The notes below the pieces were generated by a model. It saw nothing but the letters and a program-made list of their open reading frames with translations. It did no database searches and was not told the DNA's origin. A program made the position numbers and the translations under genes. From the NCBI GenBank assembly GCA_017617995.1, contig JAFZVE010000015.1, forward strand, positions 1 to 44,528: a stretch of 44,528 nucleotides of DNA, given 5' to 3'. The DNA comes from Clostridiales bacterium. GTDB taxonomy: Bacteria > Bacillota > Clostridia > Saccharofermentanales > Saccharofermentanaceae. Below, one piece after another: positions 15,653 through 24,239 of this stretch (position 1 is its first letter; every line of letters begins with the position of its first letter).

Positions 15653-17902
15653 TTAGGAATAATCCGGAAGCGTCACAAGTGTTCCCGATTTTGTCTCAAC
15701 AACTCCTGCCAGGCTACTATCCAGCGACCAGCCCGACATCTGGCTATTCAGGTATTTGTATTGCGTCATCTTTTCGAAATAATCATCTTCGTACTCACAC
15801 ACGATGATAAAAGCTTTCTCATCTGCCGGGATGCGAAGGACAGCGACCCCGTCATACTGGACCGGGGCCCACGCAATCATTTCACTATCACTTACCCTAT
15901 AGACAAACACAAGAGAATGCGAAGCAAGATGTTCCGTACCAAATGTAATCAACATCTTGGCGTATCCGTCTATAGTCGTGGTCTCATTGGTCTTTTGACG
16001 GTTCCCGACCAGCATTTTGTCCTGCCAATACTGATCGATCAGCGGGATGATCTCTTCCCTGTCACATACATAGGCCGCAGCGATAAAGACGGCATACATA
16101 TCATCGAAATCCGCGAGTGTCGTATGCATCTCGATCGCGCATATGAAGAAGTTCGCTAATTCTTCCAGTGTCCATCCCTGCTGCTCCAGTACACAGCAAA
16201 GATTCGTGATCAGAGAATCATTTCTATGTACTCCGCCCAGATCAGTATAATCCGTTGTCATACTCGCATATGAATTGGGAGTATAGTACTGGTCGCCGAC
16301 CGTATTCGGCTGAGCGTACAGATCCGGCTGGCTCATGCAGATCACCGGCATGCCGCACGTTTCTTCCAGCAGCCATGTCGTGTCAGTGGTATCTCCCACG
16401 TACATCTCACTGATATTTCCCAGTATCTCGGAGAACGCCTCATTGACTGTCCCGTATTCATCGTGATAGACACAGCCCTGTCGACTGAAAGTACTGATTC
16501 CATGTGTAAACTCGTGTCCGCACACGTCCATCGAGAAACACTTGTCGCTCTCTCTCGTTACACACATGATCGACCAGCCGGCCATGATTCCACCGTTTGC
16601 AAGATTATTGATCGGCGTCTTATCCGACTCGCAGTACCCCATCAGGATCAGGATCGGCATCCCAAATCCATCTGTCGACTCAATATTGAATTCCTTGAAA
16701 AAGTCATAGACACGAATGAAGTTGTAATAAGCAAAAAGATCATGTTCCGGCCAGTTCTTATTCTCTTCCTGACAGGTGAAGAGGAGATTTCCCCCGTTAA
16801 AAGTAAATTCGTAGTAATCCCCTACGATGATCTTGCGGACCGGATCCGCCAGATAGTACTTCTGATCGACCGTGTTATAGGATATGGGGACAGTAAAGGT
16901 TACATCTTCTCCGTTTCTATTGATCGTAAATGTACAGTCCGTAGCTTCAAGATCTTTGAAATACGTTTCATTGCCATAATCGGCGAATCGGTCATCCGGC
17001 AGATCCGCGGTAGGATAGCATCTGAGGAAATTACCCTCATAGTCCACAAAATTGATGTAATACGGCATATCGAAGGAATCACTCTGATACGGATTATTGG
17101 TGATGACCTGGAAACAGTGCTGTGACAAATGATAAAAGTCCACCAGGCACGTCTCCATCGTATACTCCGAGAAAATATGGCAATACCCGCCCCACGCCTC
17201 CGCCACGATCTTTTCCGCTTCGGCTGCATCGATCTTCGGATCGCTCACTTCATAATCAAGATTCGTGGCCAGAGAAGACTGGAGCATCCATGGGTATCCT
17301 TCCCGATCCAGAACGATCTTCAGGGAAGAATTGTAGACGACCATATCCCCTTTCAGCTGCTGATAGGTGTAGATTGTATACCCACGGTAAGTCGAACCGT
17401 ATACGGAGAACGGAAAATAACCCGTCTCGATACCCAGTAGCGTCTGCAATCCTCTGAGTGCATTGATCGCATCTTCTTCATCATCGACAGGGCGGTCGAA
17501 GAACCGGCCTACGATCGTACTGACATACCCTTCGTCACCATAGACGATGATCGCGTTCCCGCCGTTCATATCCTGAATATCCTGCGCGGTCAGCTGTGTG
17601 ATGATCTGGCTGTTCGGGTTCGGAGTCGGTGTCGGCGAGAGCGTAGGCGACGGGCGGACACTGGTATCGCGCTGGGAAGGTTCGGTAGTCTCCCGGGTAG
17701 CGGAAGTCTCATCCGGATCCTTTGTCTCCATCTTATGCCGTTCGTAATCCTCGCTTGACTTCTTCTGCGCCTTTGCATCTGACTTTCTGCAAGCTGGAAG
17801 CGACATAAGTGCCATCAGCAGACTCATCGTCAGAAGAATGGCCAGCATACTGTTCTTGCGGTCATTCCCACATTTTCGAACGTCATACAAACACTTTCTC
17901 AT
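15653..17902 (-). CDS. M4 metalloprotease lipoprotein, paralog 3
   Basis: A 749-residue M4 lipoprotein, the first transcribed of the three paralogs. The signal peptide is longer and ends LMSLPAC (C38). A linker with TTEPSQRDTSVR and a Pro/Thr stretch leads to an FTP propeptide and the M4 domain. Catalytic residues are H463-E464-x2-H467, E488 in GTVNEAFSE and H559 in DLGGVHRND. Differences from the other two suggest divergence in calcium or substrate binding: SEILGN replaces SDIMGN and DLGGVH replaces DNGGVH. All direct catalytic residues remain. GAGGAGGACGTCCC precedes the ATG, and a promoter block lies 64-90 bases upstream. Confidence 0.9.
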   Translation of the reverse strand: MRKCLYDVRKCGNDRKNSMLAILLTMSLLMALMSLPACRKSDAKAQKKSSEDYERHKMETKDPDETSATRETTEPSQRDTSVRPSPTLSPTPTPNPNSQIITQLTAQDIQDMNGGNAIIVYGDEGYVSTIVGRFFDRPVDDEEDAINALRGLQTLLGIETGYFPFSVYGSTYRGYTIYTYQQLKGDMVVYNSSLKIVLDREGYPWMLQSSLATNLDYEVSDPKIDAAEAEKIVAEAWGGYCHIFSEYTMETCLVDFYHLSQHCFQVITNNPYQSDSFDMPYYINFVDYEGNFLRCYPTADLPDDRFADYGNETYFKDLEATDCTFTINRNGEDVTFTVPISYNTVDQKYYLADPVRKIIVGDYYEFTFNGGNLLFTCQEENKNWPEHDLFAYYNFIRVYDFFKEFNIESTDGFGMPILILMGYCESDKTPINNLANGGIMAGWSIMCVTRESDKCFSMDVCGHEFTHGISTFSRQGCVYHDEYGTVNEAFSEILGNISEMYVGDTTDTTWLLEETCGMPVICMSQPDLYAQPNTVGDQYYTPNSYASMTTDYTDLGGVHRNDSLITNLCCVLEQQGWTLEELANFFICAIEMHTTLADFDDMYAVFIAAAYVCDREEIIPLIDQYWQDKMLVGNRQKTNETTTIDGYAKMLITFGTEHLASHSLVFVYRVSDSEMIAWAPVQYDGVAVLRIPADEKAFIIVCEYEDDYFEKMTQYKYLNSQMSGWSLDSSLAGVVETKSGTLVTLPDYS

Positions 17903-17966
17903 GGGACGTCCTCCTCACCCCGTCGGACTGTCATACGATCAGTCCCGACGTAGAAACAAATCTACA

Positions 17967-18025
17967 AGTATATTATCCCAATCAAAAGTTGCGAAAAAAC
18001 AAATCACATGTAAACAAACATTGTC
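17967..18025 (-). promoter_or_regulatory. Promoter and conserved block before M4 paralog 3
   Basis: On the minus strand TTCGCA (17995-17990), a 17-bp spacer and TATACT (17972-17967) form a candidate promoter. The region 17971-18025 is the counterpart of 15581-15635 at identical internal spacing. The farther block reads GACAATGTTTGTTTACATGT on the minus strand. Confidence 0.5.
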
Positions 18026-18116
18026 CCGGGCCACTGCAAGGGCCTGAATTATATCTTAGAAATCTGTGAAACCACAGGACGAAAAGGCCAGATAATTGCG
18101 CTCGACGATTCTGTAA

Positions 18117-19205
18117 TCACGGCTCAGAGGATGTCGTACTTTGTTCCGCTTCATGACGGCGTCTCATACGCTTCTTCTGGAGAAAGTAGCCGACCACGAC
18201 GATCACGATGGTCAGTGCGATGCAGCTGTAGAAAGAGATGCCTCTGGAGATCAGTTCCAGATTCGCCGGGCTCACCACATCCTCGATCTGAGAAAGACCA
18301 CTGATGAGCAGATAATCGGCCACGCCCATGCCGCCCGGAATCGGAAGACTGTAGACACCGACCAGCACCAGACACTGGACCCCCGTCACCTCCGCAAGGT
18401 TACTGACAGACCCGTCAAATGCAAGATAGACCAGAACCGTCGTACTTACCAGCGCCAGACGCTGAAGGAAGTTAAAGAGGAAGGCCACGGCAATGGTGGA
18501 CTTATTCTTATGGATAAGATCGGAGCAGGTCTTATACTGACGGATCGCCAGTTCCACCTTATCGATCTTGCTCTGCTTGTGGCGGATAAGATGAAGCTTC
18601 GCACCAAGCGAGATCATTGCGATCGCCATATGCTCGACCCACTGTTCTTTCTTCAGGACGAGAACAAAGATCGTGCACAGGCCGAGCAGGAAGATAAACC
18701 CAATCAGGATCAGGATCTGTGCCAGTGTATCCAGCCCGTAGAAGATGTCCGGACAGAGCATGAATCCCAGCGCGCCAACAAGTACCAGCGCACCAGTATA
18801 CAGCAGCATATTCAGAACGAGTATGACTGCAGACTGCGCGACAGGGATCCCGTCACGTCTCATGAAAAATGCACTGGCCGGCTGACCTGCCGAGGCCGAC
18901 GGGGTAATCGCGGAGAAGTAGATATCTGCCGCCGAGTAAAGAAGTCCGTGCGGATGGATCGGATGCCCGTGTCCGTCATCGGTCTTGGTTAGTGCCTTGA
19001 TCAGGAAATCGAGTGCCGCGCCTTCAAAGAGCACATTGCAGAACATCCCCACCACAGCAGCGACGAGCCACCAGGGGTTCGCGTTACAGAGTGTCTCGCG
19101 GAGAAGAGTAGGAGAATAGCTCCCGCTTCTCGACACTACCGCCCAGATACTGCATACCATCAGTACCAGGAACAATATCATCCACGGGATCTTCTTTCTA
19201 AACAT
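18117..19205 (-). CDS. Flippase-like / lysylphosphatidylglycerol synthase TM-region protein (UPF0104)
   Basis: A 362-residue integral membrane protein with about eight hydrophobic segments. It carries the SAITPSASAGQPASAFFMRRDGI type signature and the late PIPGGMGVADYLL motif, both typical of the YbhN/UPF0104 (lysylphosphatidylglycerol synthetase TM region) family. The soluble aminoacyltransferase domain of MprF is absent, so lipid translocation rather than synthesis is the more likely role. It sits downstream of the CofE-like gene on the same strand. The nearest ribosome-binding site (TAGGAG) is about 15 bases before the ATG, longer than usual. Confidence 0.82.
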   Translation of the reverse strand: MFRKKIPWMILFLVLMVCSIWAVVSRSGSYSPTLLRETLCNANPWWLVAAVVGMFCNVLFEGAALDFLIKALTKTDDGHGHPIHPHGLLYSAADIYFSAITPSASAGQPASAFFMRRDGIPVAQSAVILVLNMLLYTGALVLVGALGFMLCPDIFYGLDTLAQILILIGFIFLLGLCTIFVLVLKKEQWVEHMAIAMISLGAKLHLIRHKQSKIDKVELAIRQYKTCSDLIHKNKSTIAVAFLFNFLQRLALVSTTVLVYLAFDGSVSNLAEVTGVQCLVLVGVYSLPIPGGMGVADYLLISGLSQIEDVVSPANLELISRGISFYSCIALTIVIVVVGYFLQKKRMRRRHEAEQSTTSSEP

Positions 19206-19251
19206 GTATTACGGTGTTTCTCCTATTCTGCGAATCTCTTCGCGATCGGTC

Positions 19252-19281
19252 AGGCTTCTACGGAGTTCTCCGCACAAGCCT
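19252..19281 (-). terminator. Hairpin after the CofE-like gene
   Basis: AGGCTT (19252-19257) pairs with AAGCCT (19276-19281), and CGGAG (19261-19265) with CTCCG (19268-19272). No U-tract follows on the minus strand, so termination may be partial. Confidence 0.4.
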
Positions 19282-19289
19282 GTATATTA

Positions 19290-20483
19290 TCAGGTGGTAT
19301 AGTTATCGAAATAACCCTGTACCAGTACAACAGGTGTTCCCTTGTCGCCGGAGCCGGAAGTCAGGTCGCAAAGTGACCCGATCAGGTCCGTCAGCTGACG
19401 CGGTGTCGTGCCCTCGCTGCTCATCTTGCCTACGAGGTTGTTATCCTTCGCCTTGATGCTCTTCGAGATCGCTTCCTTCAGTTCTTCACCGGAAAGGCCG
19501 GCAAATTCATTGTCAGCGAGATACTTCAGTTTCAGTTCATTGGGTGTGCCGATGAGGCCGTCGGTAAAAGCCGGAGATACGACCGGATCAGCCAGTTCCC
19601 ATATCTTGCCCTGTGGATCCTTAAAGGCACCGTCACCGTAGACCATGACCTCGACATGCTTTCCCGTCTTCTCGAGGATGATGCTCTGTACCTGAAGCAC
19701 GAGATCCTTGCACTCTCTCGGGAAGAGCTTGACCTGTTCTTCCGTCGCCTTGTTCGATCCCAGAAGACCGAACTTCTCGTTGTATCCGCTTCCATTTACA
19801 GGTGCGTTCATGATCTCATCGAGTCCGAACACTTTCTCGGCGCCGCCGGCAAGAAGGATCCTCTTCGTTCTTGCACGGGTGTGGATATCGCAGTTGATGA
19901 TGTTCTTCGTATAATCGAGGATCGCCTTCGGCTGATTGGCGAAGATGATCTCCACTTCGCAGCCCATCTCGCGGATGAGGTCGCCATAGTAGGCCACATA
20001 GTCCACGCCGGTGAACTCATGCTTATTCTCGCCGAAAAGTTCTCTATACTTCTCCAGTGTCAGCACATCGCTATATGGATTTACGCCGGCGGCATCGATC
20101 TTATCGAGGCTCACGAGGCAGTTACCGACTTCATCGGACGGATAGGACAGCATCAGGACGATTTTCTTACTTCCCTTTGCGATACCACGAAGGCAGATCG
20201 CGAAGCGGTTTCTACTCAGGATCGGGAAGATGACGCCGATGGTCTCACCACCAAGCTTCGCCTTAACATCAGTTGCTATATCGTCGACCGAGCAGTAGTT
20301 GCCCTGTGCTCTGGCGACGATCGACTCGGTCATGGCAATGACATCACGGTCGCGAAGTTCAAATCCCTCTGCCTCTGCCGCTTCCAGTACGGACTCGGTT
20401 ACGATTTTAGAAAGGTCGTCACCCTGACGGATGATCGGACAACGAATGCCCCGGGAAACAGTACCAACTCTACGCTCTGCCAT
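19290..20483 (-). CDS. CofE-like F420-0:L-glutamate ligase family protein
   Basis: A 397-residue protein resembling coenzyme F420-0:gamma-glutamyl ligase (CofE) over most of its length. It begins with GTVSRGIRCPIIRQGDDL, continues with RDVIAMTESIVARAQGNY, and has further conserved stretches such as MVYGDGAFKDPQGKIWELAD. True CofE adds glutamate to F420-0 using GTP. No other F420 gene is in the window and Clostridia generally lack F420, so the substrate here is open. The start is set by AAGGAGGT 7 bases before ATG 20483. Longer in-frame starts lack a ribosome-binding site. Confidence 0.75.
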   Translation of the reverse strand: MAERRVGTVSRGIRCPIIRQGDDLSKIVTESVLEAAEAEGFELRDRDVIAMTESIVARAQGNYCSVDDIATDVKAKLGGETIGVIFPILSRNRFAICLRGIAKGSKKIVLMLSYPSDEVGNCLVSLDKIDAAGVNPYSDVLTLEKYRELFGENKHEFTGVDYVAYYGDLIREMGCEVEIIFANQPKAILDYTKNIINCDIHTRARTKRILLAGGAEKVFGLDEIMNAPVNGSGYNEKFGLLGSNKATEEQVKLFPRECKDLVLQVQSIILEKTGKHVEVMVYGDGAFKDPQGKIWELADPVVSPAFTDGLIGTPNELKLKYLADNEFAGLSGEELKEAISKSIKAKDNNLVGKMSSEGTTPRQLTDLIGSLCDLTSGSGDKGTPVVLVQGYFDNYTT

Positions 20484-20560
20484 ATTCATGACCTCCTTGA
20501 AAAAACTTCTTATACATGTCGGGCCGCCGCCATTGGCACATCTCCGACACAACCTTTACT

Positions 20561-20588
20561 ATTATAATGCACCTTCCCCGGAAAGCAA
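20561..20588 (-). promoter_or_regulatory. Candidate promoter of the CofE-like gene
   Basis: On the minus strand a perfect TATAAT (20566-20561) is preceded by TTGCTT (20588-20583) with a 16-bp spacer. Confidence 0.5.
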
Positions 20589-20603
20589 ACAGAAAACCGC
20601 AGA

Positions 20604-21611
20604 TTACGTCTCTTCTACTGTAACGGAGATATCTGTGATCGGATATTTTCTAAGAACGCCGAAGGCTTCGGAGGCGAGCATGAGGTTGTAGAGCTTGTCG
20701 GGATCGTCCGAAGGCTTACTGAAGTGTGGCACATCGACGTCGTCAGCGATATCGAAGGAGATCTGCATATCGAGGTTATAGAACTCGCCATCCTTCGTGA
20801 GGGTCTGGCGCGACAATGTAAAGAGCATCTTCCCCGAATCCTGGAAATGGGAGCGCCCCGCCACGTAGTACAATATCGCATCCGGATTCTTCTTCGCCGT
20901 TTTCACCACCGTGAAGAATACTTCCGCCGCTTCGATGAGTCTCATGTCCGGACGGATCATCGACTTCATCTTCTCACAGAGTTTCTGCTGATTATCGATC
21001 CTTCTCCTCTTCGGTTTCGGTTCAGGGGCCAGCATATCGATCTCTTTATCGAGGACATAGGATCCGCCCGTAAGCGCATAGAAACAATTCAGCGCGGAAA
21101 CTAGTTTCGTCTCTCCGTTTTCGTACGAAAGCGAGATCTTCTGCACCAGGATCCGGCTCCAGTCCATCAGCATACCTGCGCTGTAGATCGTCCGAAGTTC
21201 AGTCACCCTGCCGTCTTGGGGGAAATAGTACGTGAAGTGAAACGGCATCAGTTTCTTACTCATGTAGGAATACTGCTGTCCGACATAATAGTCCTCGTAG
21301 TACTCGAACATCTCGTACTGGAGGACCCCCATTCCGAGATTATGCCGCATCGCCACCGGGCGGAACTTTTCATCGAAATAGAACCGGATCTCGGTCTTAG
21401 GAAAGCCATCCGAGGCCATCACGATCCCGTGATAGCCCTTCCCGAGATACTCACCGTATTTATCTTTGGAGATAAGATCGGAAAGTCTCGGATCCGCATC
21501 CTCACCTGCCCGTAGGCACAGATAATCATTGGCCCGGAATTTCCGCGGATCATGCGTCTCCTGATAGGTCTTCATACCCTCGGCAAGTTTATCGATATTT
21601 TCGGGCTCCAT
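20604..21611 (-). CDS. Conserved-looking protein of unknown function
   Basis: A 335-residue, soluble, mixed alpha/beta protein with no signal peptide, membrane segment or recognised motif. A basic stretch (PKPKRRR) divides it into an N-terminal part of about 200 residues, rich in Tyr and Phe, and a C-terminal part of about 120 residues. The start is set by GGAAGGAGGAGCAGCG before ATG 21611; the frame is open further upstream but has no ribosome-binding site. It lies 77 bases after the NSS symporter and before the CofE-like gene on the same strand. No function can be proposed. Confidence 0.65.
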   Translation of the reverse strand: MEPENIDKLAEGMKTYQETHDPRKFRANDYLCLRAGEDADPRLSDLISKDKYGEYLGKGYHGIVMASDGFPKTEIRFYFDEKFRPVAMRHNLGMGVLQYEMFEYYEDYYVGQQYSYMSKKLMPFHFTYYFPQDGRVTELRTIYSAGMLMDWSRILVQKISLSYENGETKLVSALNCFYALTGGSYVLDKEIDMLAPEPKPKRRRIDNQQKLCEKMKSMIRPDMRLIEAAEVFFTVVKTAKKNPDAILYYVAGRSHFQDSGKMLFTLSRQTLTKDGEFYNLDMQISFDIADDVDVPHFSKPSDDPDKLYNLMLASEAFGVLRKYPITDISVTVEET

Positions 21612-21688
21612 CGCTGCTCCTCCTTCCAGGGGTCGCGGGGCCGGACCAGGCGCGCAGCTGTTCCGGCGACAGCACCCTAAGCGCAGAA

Positions 21689-23221
21689 TCAATCGTCAGT
21701 AAACTCGTCCCATGTACGGGAATCTTCCTGATATCCGCCAGCGGTCTTACACTTCACGATCAGCTTGATGATCAGGCCCGACAGCAGGATCAGTGCAATG
21801 ATCGCCCAGCCGAAGAGGATGTTGGCACGGAGCGAATAACCGTCACCATACACACCGCCACCGCGGATGAGGTTCACGAGGTTCCAGATAAAAAGTCCGG
21901 AAAGTACGACCGGTGCGAAGTACTTGATCGACGGCAGGAACCACCAGCCCGGCAACTTAAAGGACTTCGTATTCCGGTTGATCTGGATGAGGATCTTGCT
22001 CGTCTTGAAGAACCAGCCGGCGACGATCACCTCGAGGATACCGGTCAGAAGCAGCGTGTAGCTGTTGATGAAGTAGTCTACGATATCGAGCACGGCCACA
22101 CCGGCAGCGGTTACGTAGATCAGGCTGATGACGCCCTCGATGATGCAGATCGTAAGCGTAGTCTTCTTCTTATTCAGGTTGAACTTATCCGACAGTGCGG
22201 TCGAGATACCTTCAATAATCGAGAACAGTGAGTCGATCGCGAGCGTGATCAGGCAGAAGTAGAAGATAAATGCGAAGATCATGTTCACGACGCCATTACT
22301 CGAGAGCTTCACAATCGCCTGCGGGTAGATGATGAACGCTGTCGCAATACCCGATGCGGACATATTGTCGAGCATGCCGACACCGGCCATCGTGGTGAAC
22401 ATGACGATACCGGCCAGGACGCTAATGAGCATATCGGAGAATGCGATGATGATCGCATCGACAGCGATATTGGCCTTACTGTCGAGATACGAACCATAGG
22501 CGAACATGATGGCCATCGAGGTCGACAGAGAATAGAACACCTGGCCGATCGCATCGATCCAGAGATTCGAATCAGAAAGTGCACTCCACTCCGGGATGAA
22601 GAGTTTCTCGATACCGGTCATCGCACCGGACATCGTGAACCCACGGGCCGCCATTATGACAAGGCAGATAACCGGGAGAGAAACCGTATATTTCACGACT
22701 TTTCCGACCGTGGTCGTTCCGTTACGGATACAGATATAGCAGAGTGCCCATGCAACAATAAGGCAGATCAGGACCGGCCATGCGATCGTCGTAAAGCCGG
22801 ATGTTGTCCATGTCGTCTTGATCGTATCTGCCCAGAGAGAACTGGCCGCCTCGGTGTCGCCCGTCATGCCCTTGAACTTGAAGCTCATGAAGAACATGAG
22901 GATGACCCATGCGAAAACCGCCGCATAGTAGATCGAGATACCGATACCGTTTGAAACTGCGATCCAGCCTACAGGTTCGGCTTTCTTATTCAGAGAACGC
23001 ATCGAGCCCGGCGCACCCTGCTTAGTGTGACGCGCGACCGCGATCTCCATCATCAGAAGCGGGATGCCGATCAGAAGCATCGCCAGCAGATATACGAATA
23101 GAAAAGCACCGCCACCGTATTTCGAAGCGAGTCCCGGGAAGCGCCATGCATTTCCGAGTCCTACCGCCGAACCGATGGCAGCCAGAATAAATGTGGTTCG
23201 TGATGACCATTTCTCACGCAT
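21689..23221 (-). CDS. Sodium-dependent transporter, NSS (LeuT/MhsT-like) family
   Basis: A 510-residue membrane protein with about 11-12 membrane segments. The N-terminal signature WSSRTTFILAAIGSAVGLGN followed by AWRFPGLASKYGGGAFLFVY is that of the neurotransmitter:sodium symporter family. The unwound first helix (SAVGLGN) provides sodium and substrate contacts. Bacterial members take up amino acids with sodium. The last residues are acidic and cytoplasmic. No partner gene is required. The amino acid taken up cannot be read from sequence. Confidence 0.92.
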   Translation of the reverse strand: MREKWSSRTTFILAAIGSAVGLGNAWRFPGLASKYGGGAFLFVYLLAMLLIGIPLLMMEIAVARHTKQGAPGSMRSLNKKAEPVGWIAVSNGIGISIYYAAVFAWVILMFFMSFKFKGMTGDTEAASSLWADTIKTTWTTSGFTTIAWPVLICLIVAWALCYICIRNGTTTVGKVVKYTVSLPVICLVIMAARGFTMSGAMTGIEKLFIPEWSALSDSNLWIDAIGQVFYSLSTSMAIMFAYGSYLDSKANIAVDAIIIAFSDMLISVLAGIVMFTTMAGVGMLDNMSASGIATAFIIYPQAIVKLSSNGVVNMIFAFIFYFCLITLAIDSLFSIIEGISTALSDKFNLNKKKTTLTICIIEGVISLIYVTAAGVAVLDIVDYFINSYTLLLTGILEVIVAGWFFKTSKILIQINRNTKSFKLPGWWFLPSIKYFAPVVLSGLFIWNLVNLIRGGGVYGDGYSLRANILFGWAIIALILLSGLIIKLIVKCKTAGGYQEDSRTWDEFTDD

Positions 23222-23322
23222 ACTATAAACCCCTCTTTTCCATCACTTGTGTGACTCCAAGAAGCATTATAACAGAGGCAGGCACTCCTGAACCATATGA
23301 AATAGCAGTTTGGGGAAGGGAA

Positions 23323-24168
23323 TCAGCGGATCTTCACCTGTCCGAGGCACGGCATGACCGCATCGCCCATGATGATCTCCCCGACCTCGTCCGCCGTGAT
23401 GATCCCGCGCTTCGGGTTCTTGACGGAGTCGATCCGTCCGATAACATCGGCATTGACGTCTGAGTACTCAAACGAGAGATCGCACCCTTCCATGGTGCAG
23501 TTAATAAGCCGCAGATCCTCACAGTAGCAGAACGGCTGTGTCCCGATAATCTTACAGTCTATAAGTGTCACATGCTCCGAGAACCACGCGAGATACTCGC
23601 CCTTCACGACGGAGTTTCTGACCGTGACGTTCTTACTGTGCCAGAATGCATCCTTCGTATCGAGCACCGAGTCTTCGATGGTCAATCCGTCGATATACTG
23701 GAATGAATACTTTCCGGTCATATGCACATTCTTAAGAGTGACATTTTTACTGTCGAAGAAGAGATACTCCGACGTGATCGAGGTATCCAGAAGTGCGATC
23801 CCACAGGACTTCCATCCGAATTCCGTCGATTCCACCCGGCAGTCATGAAGACGAATATCGGCGCATTCGCGTACGGCCTTTACGCCCGTGATCTCGCAGT
23901 TTCGAAGCGTGCCGTCCTTGGCGTACCAGATCGGAGCGCGCGTCAGTTCATCCATATTCGAGTCTTCCACGGAAAAAGCACTGACGTGCCACAGTGGGTA
24001 TCGTAGTGAGAACGAACACCCGTAAAGTGACACGTCAGATGACTCTTTGAGTACAGACTCGCCATCGGCAGGCCCGGCAAACACGCAGTTTCTGATATCT
24101 GCATGCTGCAGGTGATAAAGCGCCCGCTCGGCGTCAAAGCTCTGATTCTCGATTATTCTTCTTTCCAT
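23323..24168 (-). CDS. DUF3737 family protein, right-handed beta-helix
   Basis: A 281-residue protein matching DUF3737. It is built of about 20-residue rungs in which short runs such as ADIRNCVF, VSLYGCSF, LRNCEI, IRLHDCR, VTLKNVHM and VTVRNSV recur, giving a pentapeptide/beta-helix pattern. It starts MERRIIENQSFDAERALY, the usual family opening. No signal peptide is present, so it is cytoplasmic. The function of the family is unknown. GGGAGGGGAATAA precedes the ATG. Confidence 0.8.
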   Translation of the reverse strand: MERRIIENQSFDAERALYHLQHADIRNCVFAGPADGESVLKESSDVSLYGCSFSLRYPLWHVSAFSVEDSNMDELTRAPIWYAKDGTLRNCEITGVKAVRECADIRLHDCRVESTEFGWKSCGIALLDTSITSEYLFFDSKNVTLKNVHMTGKYSFQYIDGLTIEDSVLDTKDAFWHSKNVTVRNSVVKGEYLAWFSEHVTLIDCKIIGTQPFCYCEDLRLINCTMEGCDLSFEYSDVNADVIGRIDSVKNPKRGIITADEVGEIIMGDAVMPCLGQVKIR

Positions 24169-24239
24169 TTATTCCCCTCCCTAGAAGGAGCCTCCTACTA
24201 AGGAAGGTTCAAATCCGGATTTCTGCAGATTAGCCAGGA

